Numbered from the stretch's first letter, positions 1-6,961 are shown. The stretch is DNA of 7,038 nucleotides from Victivallales bacterium (GCA_017615955.1 JAFZZD010000051.1:1-7038), one strand, 5' to 3'. Made by a program: numbers and translations. The notes: generated by a model from the letters alone, not told the origin.

Positions 1-1095
1 CTGTCTGCCAGGAAAGATATTTCCGAAGAAGATAAGCTGTGTTTGTCGCTAAAAATCAAGGAAATGCGGCTGGAGAAATTGTTGAAATTTGAACAACATT
101 ATAAAGGGCAGCTATCAGATTCTACTTTAAGGCAAATCAACCTGGCCAAGGCCTTGCTTGAAATGAGTTTGAAAAAACGTCCTCATATTTTTGTTGATGC
201 CGATTTTGAGTCAAAAGAAAAAGAAGTCGTTGATAACCCTAAGCAAGAATTTGATCTGGGTGGCGGTTTATCTTCTACCATGGTGCCAGAGGAAATACAA
301 CTAAATAAAAACGACAATATAATTATTGAGCCTACTACAAATGAGCTTGAGCAGCAAAGGCGTTTGATGTTCTATGAAAAATGGCTTGAAGATAATGAAG
401 AATCGGCTTCAAGGGAAACAGTTGTTGCGATAAGGCAAAGTCTTATCAAGCAAAAATTAAGGATGCTGCAAGATTTTTTGGGGCACTATGAAAATCAAAT
501 GTCGGCCATTACGTATAAAAATGTGCAAGCATCAATAAGTCATTTAAATGAAATGCTTAGAAATGGAAAGTTGCAAGAAGTAAAGAGTGATACTTATGAG
601 AATGAGCCAAAACCCTCTGCACATTCTGAATGCTATAAAGCTGTAGATGAATCGAAAAAAAAGAGCTCGCGAAAATGGATAACGAGAGCTGCTTGGTATT
701 TGATGGGATTGCCGTTTGCGTTTGTTTTGCTTGGGTATTTAAATGCTATGGCGAATGGCCAAATGACAGCAGTGTTGTTGGAGAACAAGAAGCTGTTAGA
801 AGGTTTTATGATAGGGGCCATTGCTGGGAGCTTGTGTACGGCGTATTATCTACTACAAGCTGTGTTGGTATCGCTGGGAAAGAAATTTGCCATTTTCAAG
901 AATTTCGTTCAATTCAAAAGTGGGGTATTGGGGTCTCAGTCCAGTTACATAGTAGCTCATCCATTTATGCTTGTTGTGCTTTTGTTTTATTTTGTGTGTT
1001 ATGTTGCTGTCTTCATTATATGCATAATAGGTTTTGTTTGGATATATATAGGTTCTGTTTTGCTTATTAAGTTATTTTCAGGGTTGTTCCAATGA
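1..1095 (+). CDS. Membrane protein of unknown family with internal helical duplication, 5'-truncated
   Basis: I do not recognise this family. The frame is open from base 1 to the TGA at 1093-1095. The first usable start in the window is a TTG at 43, with only a weak purine stretch upstream, so the gene probably begins outside the window. Numbering from that TTG, residues 1-210 are charged, helical and soluble-looking. Residues 10-41 and 139-171 look like two copies of one helical unit, sharing F-x2-HY-x2-Q-[LM]-S-x2-T and ending in EM. Residues 203-211 are Lys/Ser-rich, followed by hydrophobic segments at about 214-234, 252-275 and 307-345 (the last long enough for two passes). This suggests a cytoplasmic helical domain on a C-terminal membrane anchor. 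No catalytic motif is visible. Base composition is clearly more AT-rich than the operon to the right. It converges on that operon and shares its terminator-like hairpin. A membrane sensor or scaffold is possible but unproven. Confidence 0.72.
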   Translation: MSARKDISEEDKLCLSLKIKEMRLEKLLKFEQHYKGQLSDSTLRQINLAKALLEMSLKKRPHIFVDADFESKEKEVVDNPKQEFDLGGGLSSTMVPEEIQLNKNDNIIIEPTTNELEQQRRLMFYEKWLEDNEESASRETVVAIRQSLIKQKLRMLQDFLGHYENQMSAITYKNVQASISHLNEMLRNGKLQEVKSDTYENEPKPSAHSECYKAVDESKKKSSRKWITRAAWYLMGLPFAFVLLGYLNAMANGQMTAVLLENKKLLEGFMIGAIAGSLCTAYYLLQAVLVSLGKKFAIFKNFVQFKSGVLGSQSSYIVAHPFMLVVLLFYFVCYVAVFIICIIGFVWIYIGSVLLIKLFSGLFQ

Positions 1096-1102
1096 TATTA
1101 AA

Positions 1103-1134
1103 CAGGCCAGGCAATTTTGATTTTGCCTAGCCTG
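1103..1134. terminator. Shared hairpin between convergent genes, probable bidirectional terminator
   Basis: Arms at 1103-1114 (CAGGCCAGGCAA) and 1123-1134 (TTGCCTAGCCTG) pair over 12 positions with one mismatch, around an 8-base AT-rich loop. The hairpin starts 7 bases after the plus-strand stop and 4 bases after the minus-strand stop. The T tracts are short: ATATTT on the plus side and TTTAATAT on the minus side. The stem and position are clear. Efficient intrinsic termination in both directions is inferred. Confidence 0.68.
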
Positions 1135-1138
1135 ATAT

Positions 1139-2008
1139 TTACCCGTTTTTGGGTTGTAGCCTTAATGTTGCGTATGCCGCTAGAAGCCTCGCTTCCAGAC
1201 TATCCGTCTTTTTCAGCAAGGCAATCATTCTCCTGCATCCCTTGCTCTTGGGGGCATAGTCAAGCAAAAGCCGCAGAGATTCGCCCGTTGGCGGCAACTC
1301 CATATCCAGCTGCGAAAACTGCAACTGCCCGCATTTCAGCAATATGCGCATCGCGCCGATGCGTTTGGCATCTGACTTTGAAGCACGCAAATATGCCTTA
1401 AGTGCCAGCGCCAGCTCTTCTGGAATGGAGGAATAGGCTTGCAACACATACAAAAGCGCCGTGCAATCTGGCTCCTTGTCCTTATACGCTTGAAACAGCC
1501 CCGCAAAGCCAGACAGAGCCTCTGGCTTGACAAGCGCCAGCAATGCCCTGGAATAAATGCGCAGCAGAGGCGGAACCTTGGCGTCATCGCATATCTTGCA
1601 CAGCTGCGCCTGTTCTGCCAAATCGCATCTGTATCGCAGTTTGAACAGCGTCTCCAGCGCATGAACTTGGTCTGGCACTTCCTTTTCCGCAAAAGCAATG
1701 CCCTTAAGAGAGCTAATTACCCTGTCAAATTCGTCCTGCTTGCCTTCAGCACGAAACAACTGCGCCTTTACACGCCAGATTCCAATGCGCTTCACTGGCT
1801 CTGCTTCACATGTCCCCTGCCTCGACAAAAAACTCCTGACGGAATCCTGGGCCAATCCAAGTTCAGTAAGATATTCGGCAGCGTGAACTGCGCTCCAGAA
1901 CCTGGGCTGCTCCAATGCAGCCTTCAATGTCTCCACCTCGCCTCCTCGGCAAAACAGGCATCCAAAGACAAACGTCAGAACAAGCGCTGCAAAACAGCAC
2001 AGTTTCAT
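1139..2008 (-). CDS. Exported alpha-helical (HEAT-like) repeat protein of unknown function
   Basis: This 289-residue protein begins with an export signal: MKLC followed by a hydrophobic stretch to about residue 20. C17 in VFGC is a near-lipobox with an unusual Phe at -2, so it could be a lipoprotein or simply exported. The rest is a run of short amphipathic helices. Two segments look like repeats: VHAAEYLTELG at 41-51 and VHALETLFKLRY at 115-126, each followed by a helix and separated by RIGIWRVKAQL (74-84). This spacing fits HEAT- or TPR-like solenoids, which usually bind proteins. No catalytic motif is seen. I chose the ATG at 2008 over the in-frame ATG at 2047 because it has AAGGTG six bases upstream and puts the signal sequence at the N terminus. 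The gene is last in the minus-strand train, 142 bp after the aldolase, so it may be read through from the operon or have its own weak promoter. The role is unknown; binding within the envelope is a guess. Confidence 0.75.
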   Translation of the reverse strand: MKLCCFAALVLTFVFGCLFCRGGEVETLKAALEQPRFWSAVHAAEYLTELGLAQDSVRSFLSRQGTCEAEPVKRIGIWRVKAQLFRAEGKQDEFDRVISSLKGIAFAEKEVPDQVHALETLFKLRYRCDLAEQAQLCKICDDAKVPPLLRIYSRALLALVKPEALSGFAGLFQAYKDKEPDCTALLYVLQAYSSIPEELALALKAYLRASKSDAKRIGAMRILLKCGQLQFSQLDMELPPTGESLRLLLDYAPKSKGCRRMIALLKKTDSLEARLLAAYATLRLQPKNG

Positions 2009-2014
2009 AGAAAA

Positions 2015-2020
2015 CACCTT
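2015..2020 (-). promoter_or_regulatory. Ribosome binding site fixing the start of the helical-repeat gene
   Basis: The minus strand reads AAGGTG, then TTTTCT, then ATG at 2008. The alternative ATG at 2047 has no purine-rich Shine-Dalgarno sequence, and using it would add 13 polar residues before the signal sequence. Confidence 0.65.
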
Positions 2021-2085
2021 GGTATAGTCGTTACTAAAAGCACGCATCTGACAAGGGACGATAGTGGTAACCGCACACCATTGGT

Positions 2086-2107
2086 GCGACGGCGAGGACG
2101 CCGTCGC
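2086..2107. repeat. Perfect 9-bp GC-rich palindrome, REP-like or attenuator hairpin
   Basis: Arms GCGACGGCG (2086-2094) and CGCCGTCGC (2099-2107) are exact reverse complements around a 4-base loop, AGGA on the plus strand. It lies 43 bases downstream of the aldolase stop on the minus strand. No T run follows on either strand, so it is not a standard intrinsic terminator. A dispersed extragenic palindrome or an mRNA-stabilising 3' hairpin fits better. A shorter CACCA-T-TGGTG inverted repeat (2076-2086) abuts its left arm. Confidence 0.62.
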
Positions 2108-2150
2108 TACTACGGACTATTGCAAGGCACACAATTTGCTCAGTATTGCC

Positions 2151-2936
2151 CTAGAACTTGGCGATGGGCCTGAGATTGAAGCCCATGTTCTCCAGCTTTC
2201 CGTGCAGTTCCTTGTAGCCGTTGAACAGGAAGAAATAGTCCGCGCCCCCGACAAAGAAGCGATAGCCCATTTCCTGGAAATGTGGGATGCGGTCCAATCC
2301 GCAGGAAAGCCCGGCTGCCTTGTTGTACTTCTTGCACGCTGCGGCAACCCGCTCATATACCTCCAGCATCTTTGGATGCTCGAACTGCCCAGCTATGCCC
2401 AGATTAAGCGAAAGGTCTGCTGGTCCCACAAACACCACATCCACCCCATCCACGGCGGCGATTTCCTCAATGTGGGGAATCGTCTCGGGATCCTCGATCT
2501 GCACGATGAGGAAATTCTCCGCATTGGCTCGTTTCAGGTATTCCGCGTATGGAAGCAGGCCAAAACGAGCCTCCGCATTCACGCCGTCCACGCCCCGGGC
2601 CCCTTCGGGATAGAATTTCATGTCGCGCACAATCCGACGCACTTCCTCGGCGCCGCTGGCACGTGGAATCATAAGCCCCTTGGCGCCGAACTCCAGCACG
2701 TGGAGCATAGGCATGTAATTGGCGGGCTTGAGGCGAATCACAGCATCCATTCCGCTGAGGCGGCAGGCGCGTATGATGGAATCCATCTTGGACGGGTCAA
2801 TGCCGATGTGCTCATTGCAGATCCATACGCAGTCAAAGCCCAGAAGACCGACCATTTCGTATATGGCGGGATCCTGATATGCCACCTTGACCATCATCAC
2901 GGATTCGCCCGCCTTCAGTTTTTCCTTCGTTGTCAT
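2151..2936 (-). CDS. HpcH/HpaI-family class II (metal-dependent) 2-keto-3-deoxy sugar acid aldolase
   Basis: This 261-residue cytoplasmic protein matches the HpaI/GarL/RhmA family over its whole length and has that family's usual size. These enzymes reversibly cleave 2-keto-3-deoxy acids to pyruvate and an aldehyde on a TIM-barrel scaffold using a divalent metal. Expected residues are present: the Glu-His pair at 42-43 (general base His43), Arg68 in VIRLKP for the pyruvate carboxylate, the YPEGARG loop at 109-115, metal ligand Glu148 in VQIED, and metal ligand Asp174 in GPADLS. The familiar D-G-E-H before the catalytic His reads C-N-E-H here, probably a subfamily trait. The ATG at 2936 has AAAGGGA about 7 bases upstream. 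It lies 27 bp after the pseudopilin gene and is presumably co-transcribed. The natural substrate cannot be read from sequence; a deoxy-glucarate, deoxy-rhamnonate or ulosonic-type acid are all possible. Family assignment is firm, substrate is not. Confidence 0.92.
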   Translation of the reverse strand: MTTKEKLKAGESVMMVKVAYQDPAIYEMVGLLGFDCVWICNEHIGIDPSKMDSIIRACRLSGMDAVIRLKPANYMPMLHVLEFGAKGLMIPRASGAEEVRRIVRDMKFYPEGARGVDGVNAEARFGLLPYAEYLKRANAENFLIVQIEDPETIPHIEEIAAVDGVDVVFVGPADLSLNLGIAGQFEHPKMLEVYERVAAACKKYNKAAGLSCGLDRIPHFQEMGYRFFVGGADYFFLFNGYKELHGKLENMGFNLRPIAKF

Positions 2937-2963
2937 AAAATGTCCCTTTATGTTGATTTTCGA

Positions 2964-3689
2964 TTAATCCACGCCGATGTCAATGAATTTGATGAATGCC
3001 GCAAGTTTTGAGCGTCCTTCGGTTCCAGCGGTTCCCACATAGTACTGATTCGGCTGGCACTTTCTGTTCTCCACGTGCAGATCGCCGTAGAGCGCATTGT
3101 AGTTGCTGCCGCCATGGCCCTTGGGTCTGGCATCGGTGAAATAGCAGCCATAGTCCCAGATCAGGGCACGGTTGATGCCCTTGCTCTGCAAATCGGTGAT
3201 TTTCTGCTGGCAGGCTGCATCAGCATAGACGCTGTTGAGCCCCATGTATGCGTTATATGAGCGAAAAAGATATCCCATTGTGCCTGTGGTGCTGGGCATT
3301 GGATTGTGCCCGAAGCCAGTGGAACTGTAATAATCACCAGTAAGTTCCGCCCCCATGGCATTGGGGCAATAGAAGACTTTGAGCGACCCTGAATCAACAT
3401 AGCCGCCCTCATAGAGACGCCCAAAGCCATTGTACTTTCCAGCACCTCGGATCACGTCCGTGGCAAGATAGCACCAGGTGCTTTGGTTGTCCGTGTAGGG
3501 AATGAAGTCATCTGAATCGTTGGCATATACGCCAGTGTAAAGTCCGATTTGCTTGAGGTTCGCCACGCAGTTGATGCTGCGGGCCTTTTCGCGGGCCTTG
3601 CTCAAAGCAGGCAGAAGCATGGCCGCCAATATTGCGATGATCGCAATGACAACCAGCAATTCGATGAGTGTGAAGCTTTTCTTCTTCAT
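2964..3689 (-). CDS. Type II secretion-like pseudopilin with N-methylation motif (Lentisphaerae/Planctomycetes type)
   Basis: This 241-residue protein opens with MKKKS then FTLIELLVV and a single hydrophobic helix to about residue 28, the type IV pilin/pseudopilin N terminus. Prepilin peptidase should cut between Ser5 and Phe6; Glu10 is the conserved +5 Glu. The -1 residue is Ser instead of the usual Gly. After the helix come [20 protein letters not shown] (30-49) and a globular domain with several Cys (C73, C108, C160, C182). Near the C terminus H192 is followed nine residues later by G202-D203 in YGDLHVE. This resembles the H-X9-DG motif of this family with D and G swapped. The ATG at 3689 is preceded by AAGGAG at 9 bases. 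It sits 32 bp after the Asp-box gene and 27 bp before the aldolase, so it belongs to the operon. Such proteins are numerous in these phyla; their role in sugar loci is unknown. An envelope binding or secretion role is inferred. Confidence 0.92.
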   Translation of the reverse strand: MKKKSFTLIELLVVIAIIAILAAMLLPALSKAREKARSINCVANLKQIGLYTGVYANDSDDFIPYTDNQSTWCYLATDVIRGAGKYNGFGRLYEGGYVDSGSLKVFYCPNAMGAELTGDYYSSTGFGHNPMPSTTGTMGYLFRSYNAYMGLNSVYADAACQQKITDLQSKGINRALIWDYGCYFTDARPKGHGGSNYNALYGDLHVENRKCQPNQYYVGTAGTEGRSKLAAFIKFIDIGVD

Positions 3690-3721
3690 AAGCCGTTTCT
3701 CCTTGTTCTTTTTGAAGATGG

Positions 3722-5350
3722 TTATTTGGACAAATTATCTAAAATCTCTGGTGAAAGGATGGCACATTGCGAATGGATTGCAAAGGGATGCAAGGGACTT
3801 CCCACGGCATAGCTGATGATGGCCACGCTTCCGTCCTCCAGCTGCGCCGCAGAAGGGTAGCCGCAGTCCGTGTTTCCGCAGTCCCATGAGACAAAGGCCA
3901 TGTTCTTCTCTGGCCAGGTCTCCCCATTGTCGCCGCTTATGGCGACCTTGACGCCATAAGGACGAATGCGGCTGCCAAATGCGGCCAGCAGTTTCCCATT
4001 CTTGAGTTTTATGACTGTTGCTGGATGTATGCCCTCTGCAGTCAGTTTCTTCAATGCGCTCCAGGTCTTTCCATTGTCCAGCGAGCGGGATGTGTGGCAG
4101 CCATCGTTGCTGCGTGCTATCGCCAGCAGCTCATTGGGCGCGGTCTCCACAAAGGCCACCTCGCTGCAGGAAGCAATGCGCTGGGGCGGCTGCCAGGTCT
4201 TGCCGCCATCGGTTGAGCGTATGAAGCCACCGCCTTTCCAATACCATGGCACCAGAATGTCGCCGTTGCTGAGGATGATTCCCTGTCCATAGACGCTGTT
4301 ATTGGCAAAATCCTTGAACTTGATTGGTCTCTTGGGACTCCAGGTATTGCCGCCGTCAGCGGATTCCACGAGGAAAAGGTCGTATGTTCCAGCCTCGCGG
4401 ATAAAGTTTCCGTTGGCGTCGTAGGTGCTGGCCTCTGAATAAATGACCACAACCTTGCCATCACAGGTCACGTATGCGGCCGGATTGCGGTCATCCCATT
4501 TGCTGTCAACCAGCACAGTCGGCTTGCTCCAGGTCTTCCCGCCGTCTTCGCTGTGAATCCAGTCCAGACGCCCGCTGATCCCCACATGCCCTGCATTGGC
4601 ACGGATAATGGCCCCCAGCTTCTGGCCGCCCAAATGAACCATGACGGGGAAATAGCCGCCTTTCACAGAGGAAAGCACCCTCGGCACCTGAATGCGCGGT
4701 GTCTTCACATCCTCGCCCGCCTCGTATGTCATGACGAATTTTCCGTCATCGATAGGCGTTCCATTGACCTCGAAGTCATCAAAGTTCAGAATCCCCATTC
4801 CAGAGCGCAGACCCACGCGCCCCTCCTTGAAGGTTCTGTCTTCCGCCTCCAGCACAAGCTGTCCGTCCAGTTTTGCCGTGATCTTCGGCCCCACGGCGGA
4901 GACCTCCGCAGTATGCCACACATCGGCTGCCACTGGAACATTGTGTTTCTCGGCCACTGGTATCCACATTCTATTTGTGGTCCGCTTTGCCAGAAAGATC
5001 TTGGAATGCTGGCAGTCATAGTGTATCCAGTAGAAGTTATAGCAGTCCCTGGCTCTGAAGACCACGCCTCCTGCCCGCACAAAACGCTTGTTGCCCTCTG
5101 GCTTGAAACGCACCTTGATGTTGCAGTCGCTGAAGGATTTTCCCTTCAAAAACAAAAGCCCTCCGTTGAACATGACATCGGTGTGGCGGGCTGTCCCGTT
5201 TATGAACTCCCACTTCCCGCTGTGGATGTCCCAATTTGGCTCGCCGCCCGACAGCATGGAATATCCGCTGAAGTCATCCTTGAAACTCGCCGTTTCCGCC
5301 ATCAAGCAGAATGCCAGGCAGAGCCATAAGCCTATAATCGCCCTTTTCAT
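3722..5350 (-). CDS. Secreted Asp-box (BNR) sialidase-like protein with N-terminal concanavalin-like domain
   Basis: This 542-residue protein has a signal peptide ([18 protein letters not shown], likely cut near residue 18). Residues 22-195 look like a DUF1080/LamG-type jelly roll, from FKDDFSG to FDDFEV, with [17 protein letters not shown] and GRVGLRSG. Residues 230-520 form a six-bladed propeller-like region with five Asp boxes: SEDGGKTW 267, SADGGNTW 330, STDGGKTW 379, SLDNGKTW 423 and SGDNGETW 472. Other conserved-looking points are DDRNPA 286-291, E402 and Y498. The canonical sialidase R-I-P is replaced by Y-F-P at 233-235, and I see no clear acid/base Asp before the first Asp box. It is best called a sialidase-superfamily glycosidase of unknown substrate. 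The ATG at 5350 is preferred over in-frame 5404 because GAGGAG lies 7 bases upstream and the signal peptide then starts the protein. The start is 11 bp after the symporter stop, so translation is probably coupled. Confidence 0.88.
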   Translation of the reverse strand: MKRAIIGLWLCLAFCLMAETASFKDDFSGYSMLSGGEPNWDIHSGKWEFINGTARHTDVMFNGGLLFLKGKSFSDCNIKVRFKPEGNKRFVRAGGVVFRARDCYNFYWIHYDCQHSKIFLAKRTTNRMWIPVAEKHNVPVAADVWHTAEVSAVGPKITAKLDGQLVLEAEDRTFKEGRVGLRSGMGILNFDDFEVNGTPIDDGKFVMTYEAGEDVKTPRIQVPRVLSSVKGGYFPVMVHLGGQKLGAIIRANAGHVGISGRLDWIHSEDGGKTWSKPTVLVDSKWDDRNPAAYVTCDGKVVVIYSEASTYDANGNFIREAGTYDLFLVESADGGNTWSPKRPIKFKDFANNSVYGQGIILSNGDILVPWYWKGGGFIRSTDGGKTWQPPQRIASCSEVAFVETAPNELLAIARSNDGCHTSRSLDNGKTWSALKKLTAEGIHPATVIKLKNGKLLAAFGSRIRPYGVKVAISGDNGETWPEKNMAFVSWDCGNTDCGYPSAAQLEDGSVAIISYAVGSPLHPFAIHSQCAILSPEILDNLSK

Positions 5351-5357
5351 CAAAATT

Positions 5358-5363
5358 CTCCTC
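5358..5363 (-). promoter_or_regulatory. Ribosome binding site of the Asp-box gene overlapping the symporter stop
   Basis: The minus strand reads GAGGAG, then AATTTTG, then ATG at 5350. The G and A of the symporter TGA (5364-5362) are part of this site. Ribosomes ending the symporter would therefore uncover or directly reuse it, which suggests translational coupling. It also rules in the ATG at 5350 over the in-frame ATG at 5404. Confidence 0.75.
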
Positions 5364-6921
5364 ATTCCTCTTTCATGCCCTGCTTGATCAGGCGATTGCC
5401 CCAAATCACCAGATCACGGTTCCCAGTGGGCTTGGCGAAAATACTGGCAATGGAGCCGATGATAAGCACCGTGAACGGCGCCAGCACCGCAAACCAGAAG
5501 AAGCTCATGCGCTCGCCAGGCGCCTTCAGCAGGTAGTGGAAGATGGCAAAATAGAATGTCACACCTGCTGAACCAATCAGACCTATGATGACCGAAAGTG
5601 TGTTGGCTCGGAAATTCATCAGCCCCAGGGCGAATATGCCCAGCAGAAGACCGCTGAATATGCCAAGACACGTGTTGGATATCTCAATCAGAGGCACATC
5701 GAATCTCCGGCAGATGACCGCAATGCCCACGCCGCAGAGCACCGCCATGATTCCCCAGGCGAAAGTCAGCAGCTTGGACACCAGCAGATAATGTCCTTCC
5801 TCCCTGTTGGGCACAAGCACCCGCTGATATATGTCCTTCAATGTCACAGTGGCCAGACTGTTCAGCACCGAGACGATGGTGGACATAATCGCCGCAAGCA
5901 GACCTGCCACTATCAGGCCCCGCAGCCCCATGGGCATGACATTGGTGACAAAATAGGTATAGACCTTGTCACCTTTTCCAAGCTCGGCAATGGGCGTGCC
6001 AGCGCCCAGGATGCGCACGTATGCCAGAAGCCCCAGGCCAGCCACATAGAAGAGGAAGATGACGGGCCACCCGCCGATGGTCTGCCAGATGGACGCCTTG
6101 AACACCGTCTTCAAATCCTTGCAGGAAAGCGCCAGCTGAAGCCCCACCTGGTCCGTGGCGGAGGATATGCAACGGGGCACCACGCCAATCAGCCAGGCCC
6201 AGAGTGTGATGCGCTTTGTGAAGTCCCAGCTCCAGAAGCCGCTGTCCCTGCCGATGTTGAAGCCGTGCTTTGTCTCGATGGTGGTGTTCCAGATGTCCAT
6301 TGCGCCGTTAGGCAGCTTGATGATGATGAACACGATTATCGCCAGCACGCCGCCCACCAGAACCACAAACTGCGCCACATCACTCCAGATAACGCCTTTG
6401 ATGCCACCCAAAGAGGCGTAGATCAGGCCAGCCATGCCCACTAGGCAAATCGAAAAAGCCAGGCTCCAGCCCAATGCCGGCTCCAGCAGCAGGGCCGTGG
6501 AGTAAAGCGCCACGCCAAGATAGACGCAGCGGTTCACCAGAAACACGCAACTCCCCAGAATGCGCACTGGCACGGAAAATCGACGCTCCAGATACTCGTA
6601 GGCCGTCCACAGCTTCAGCTTGTAGAACAGTTTCAGGAACACCATCAACGAAATTGGCAACGGCAAGGCCAGGAAGAAGAAGTACAGGAACATCGTGGTT
6701 CCGAAATTGTATGCCTCGCCAGGTATGGCCACATAGCTAATGGAGGAGAAAAAGGCCGCAAACATGCTGATCGCCACAGGCCACCACTTCATGCTGCGCC
6801 CCGCCAGCAGAAAGTCCACCGTGCTCTTTTGGCGATGTCCATGCCAAATGCCAAGCGAAATAATGCCGACAAGATAGACGACGATGATCAGTTCATCAAC
6901 CAATGTCAAGCCAAATCCCAT
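5362..6921 (-). CDS. Sodium:solute symporter (SSS family), probable sugar or sugar-acid importer
   Basis: This 519-residue, largely hydrophobic protein has about 13 predicted membrane helices, normal for the SSS (SGLT-like) family, which imports small solutes with Na+. Family hallmarks are in order: DFLLAGRSMKWWPVAISMFA (36-55), the unwound first core helix FFSSISYVAIPGEAYNFG (57-74), LGGIKGVIWSDVAQF (171-185), SATDQVGLQLALSCKDLKT (254-272), and GLIVAGLLAAIMSTIVSVLN (335-354). In the last segment A344, S347 and T348 correspond to the Na2-site positions A361, S364 and S365 of Vibrio SGLT. The substrate cannot be read out; the downstream Asp-box enzyme and aldolase suggest a glycan-derived sugar or sugar acid. 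It is the first gene of the operon. An in-frame TGA lies 9 bases before the ATG at 6921, so this is the earliest start. The ribosome binding site is poor: GGAG lies 12 bases upstream, with AGG directly abutting the ATG. Confidence 0.93.
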   Translation of the reverse strand: MGFGLTLVDELIIVVYLVGIISLGIWHGHRQKSTVDFLLAGRSMKWWPVAISMFAAFFSSISYVAIPGEAYNFGTTMFLYFFFLALPLPISLMVFLKLFYKLKLWTAYEYLERRFSVPVRILGSCVFLVNRCVYLGVALYSTALLLEPALGWSLAFSICLVGMAGLIYASLGGIKGVIWSDVAQFVVLVGGVLAIIVFIIIKLPNGAMDIWNTTIETKHGFNIGRDSGFWSWDFTKRITLWAWLIGVVPRCISSATDQVGLQLALSCKDLKTVFKASIWQTIGGWPVIFLFYVAGLGLLAYVRILGAGTPIAELGKGDKVYTYFVTNVMPMGLRGLIVAGLLAAIMSTIVSVLNSLATVTLKDIYQRVLVPNREEGHYLLVSKLLTFAWGIMAVLCGVGIAVICRRFDVPLIEISNTCLGIFSGLLLGIFALGLMNFRANTLSVIIGLIGSAGVTFYFAIFHYLLKAPGERMSFFWFAVLAPFTVLIIGSIASIFAKPTGNRDLVIWGNRLIKQGMKEE

Positions 6922-6961
6922 CCTGAATCATCACTCCATTGTGTTCAATATTCAGCTATTT

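Larger units (their letters stand above)
2009..2150. other. 142-bp intergenic gap between aldolase and helical-repeat genes
   Basis: This is the only sizeable gap inside the minus-strand gene train. It contains a perfect palindrome (2086-2107) and the ribosome binding site of the next gene. I find no convincing -35/-10 pair for the minus strand: TATACC lies near 2025 but has no matching -35 at 16-18 bases, and TTGTCA near 2050 is too far from it. No small ORF with a start and ribosome binding site was found. Confidence 0.5.

Noticed and set aside
675..1070. Second plus-strand frame (131 codons) within the left-hand gene
   Set aside because: It is a +1 shadow of the transmembrane region, rich in Cys, Trp and Phe from T-rich codons, with no ribosome binding site and no sign of a programmed frameshift.
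2086..2107. Palindrome as an intrinsic terminator of the aldolase transcript
   Set aside because: Neither strand has a T run after the stem, so factor-independent termination is not supported.
1439..2173. Plus-strand frame (244 codons) opposite the helical-repeat gene
   Set aside because: The minus-strand reading has a good ribosome binding site, a signal sequence and internal repeats. This frame has none of these and continues through the palindrome into the next gene.
2064..3011. Long plus-strand frame (315 codons) opposite the aldolase and the pseudopilin 3' end
   Set aside because: It lies antisense to a gene with a clear family match, runs across two genes and an intergenic gap, is His-rich with no recognisable domain, and reflects codon bias of the real strand.
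4553..5329. Plus-strand frame (258 codons) opposite the Asp-box gene
   Set aside because: It is antisense to a protein with a signal peptide and conserved domains, and nothing in its translation is recognisable.
5351..5404. N-terminal extension of the Asp-box protein from the ATG at 5404
   Set aside because: It would overlap the symporter 3' end by 43 bases, add polar residues before a good signal peptide, and ignore the strong GAGGAG in front of 5350.
5791..6444. Plus-strand frame (217 codons) opposite the symporter
   Set aside because: It is an antisense shadow of conserved SSS transmembrane segments; the translation is rich in His, Gln and Asp with no domain.
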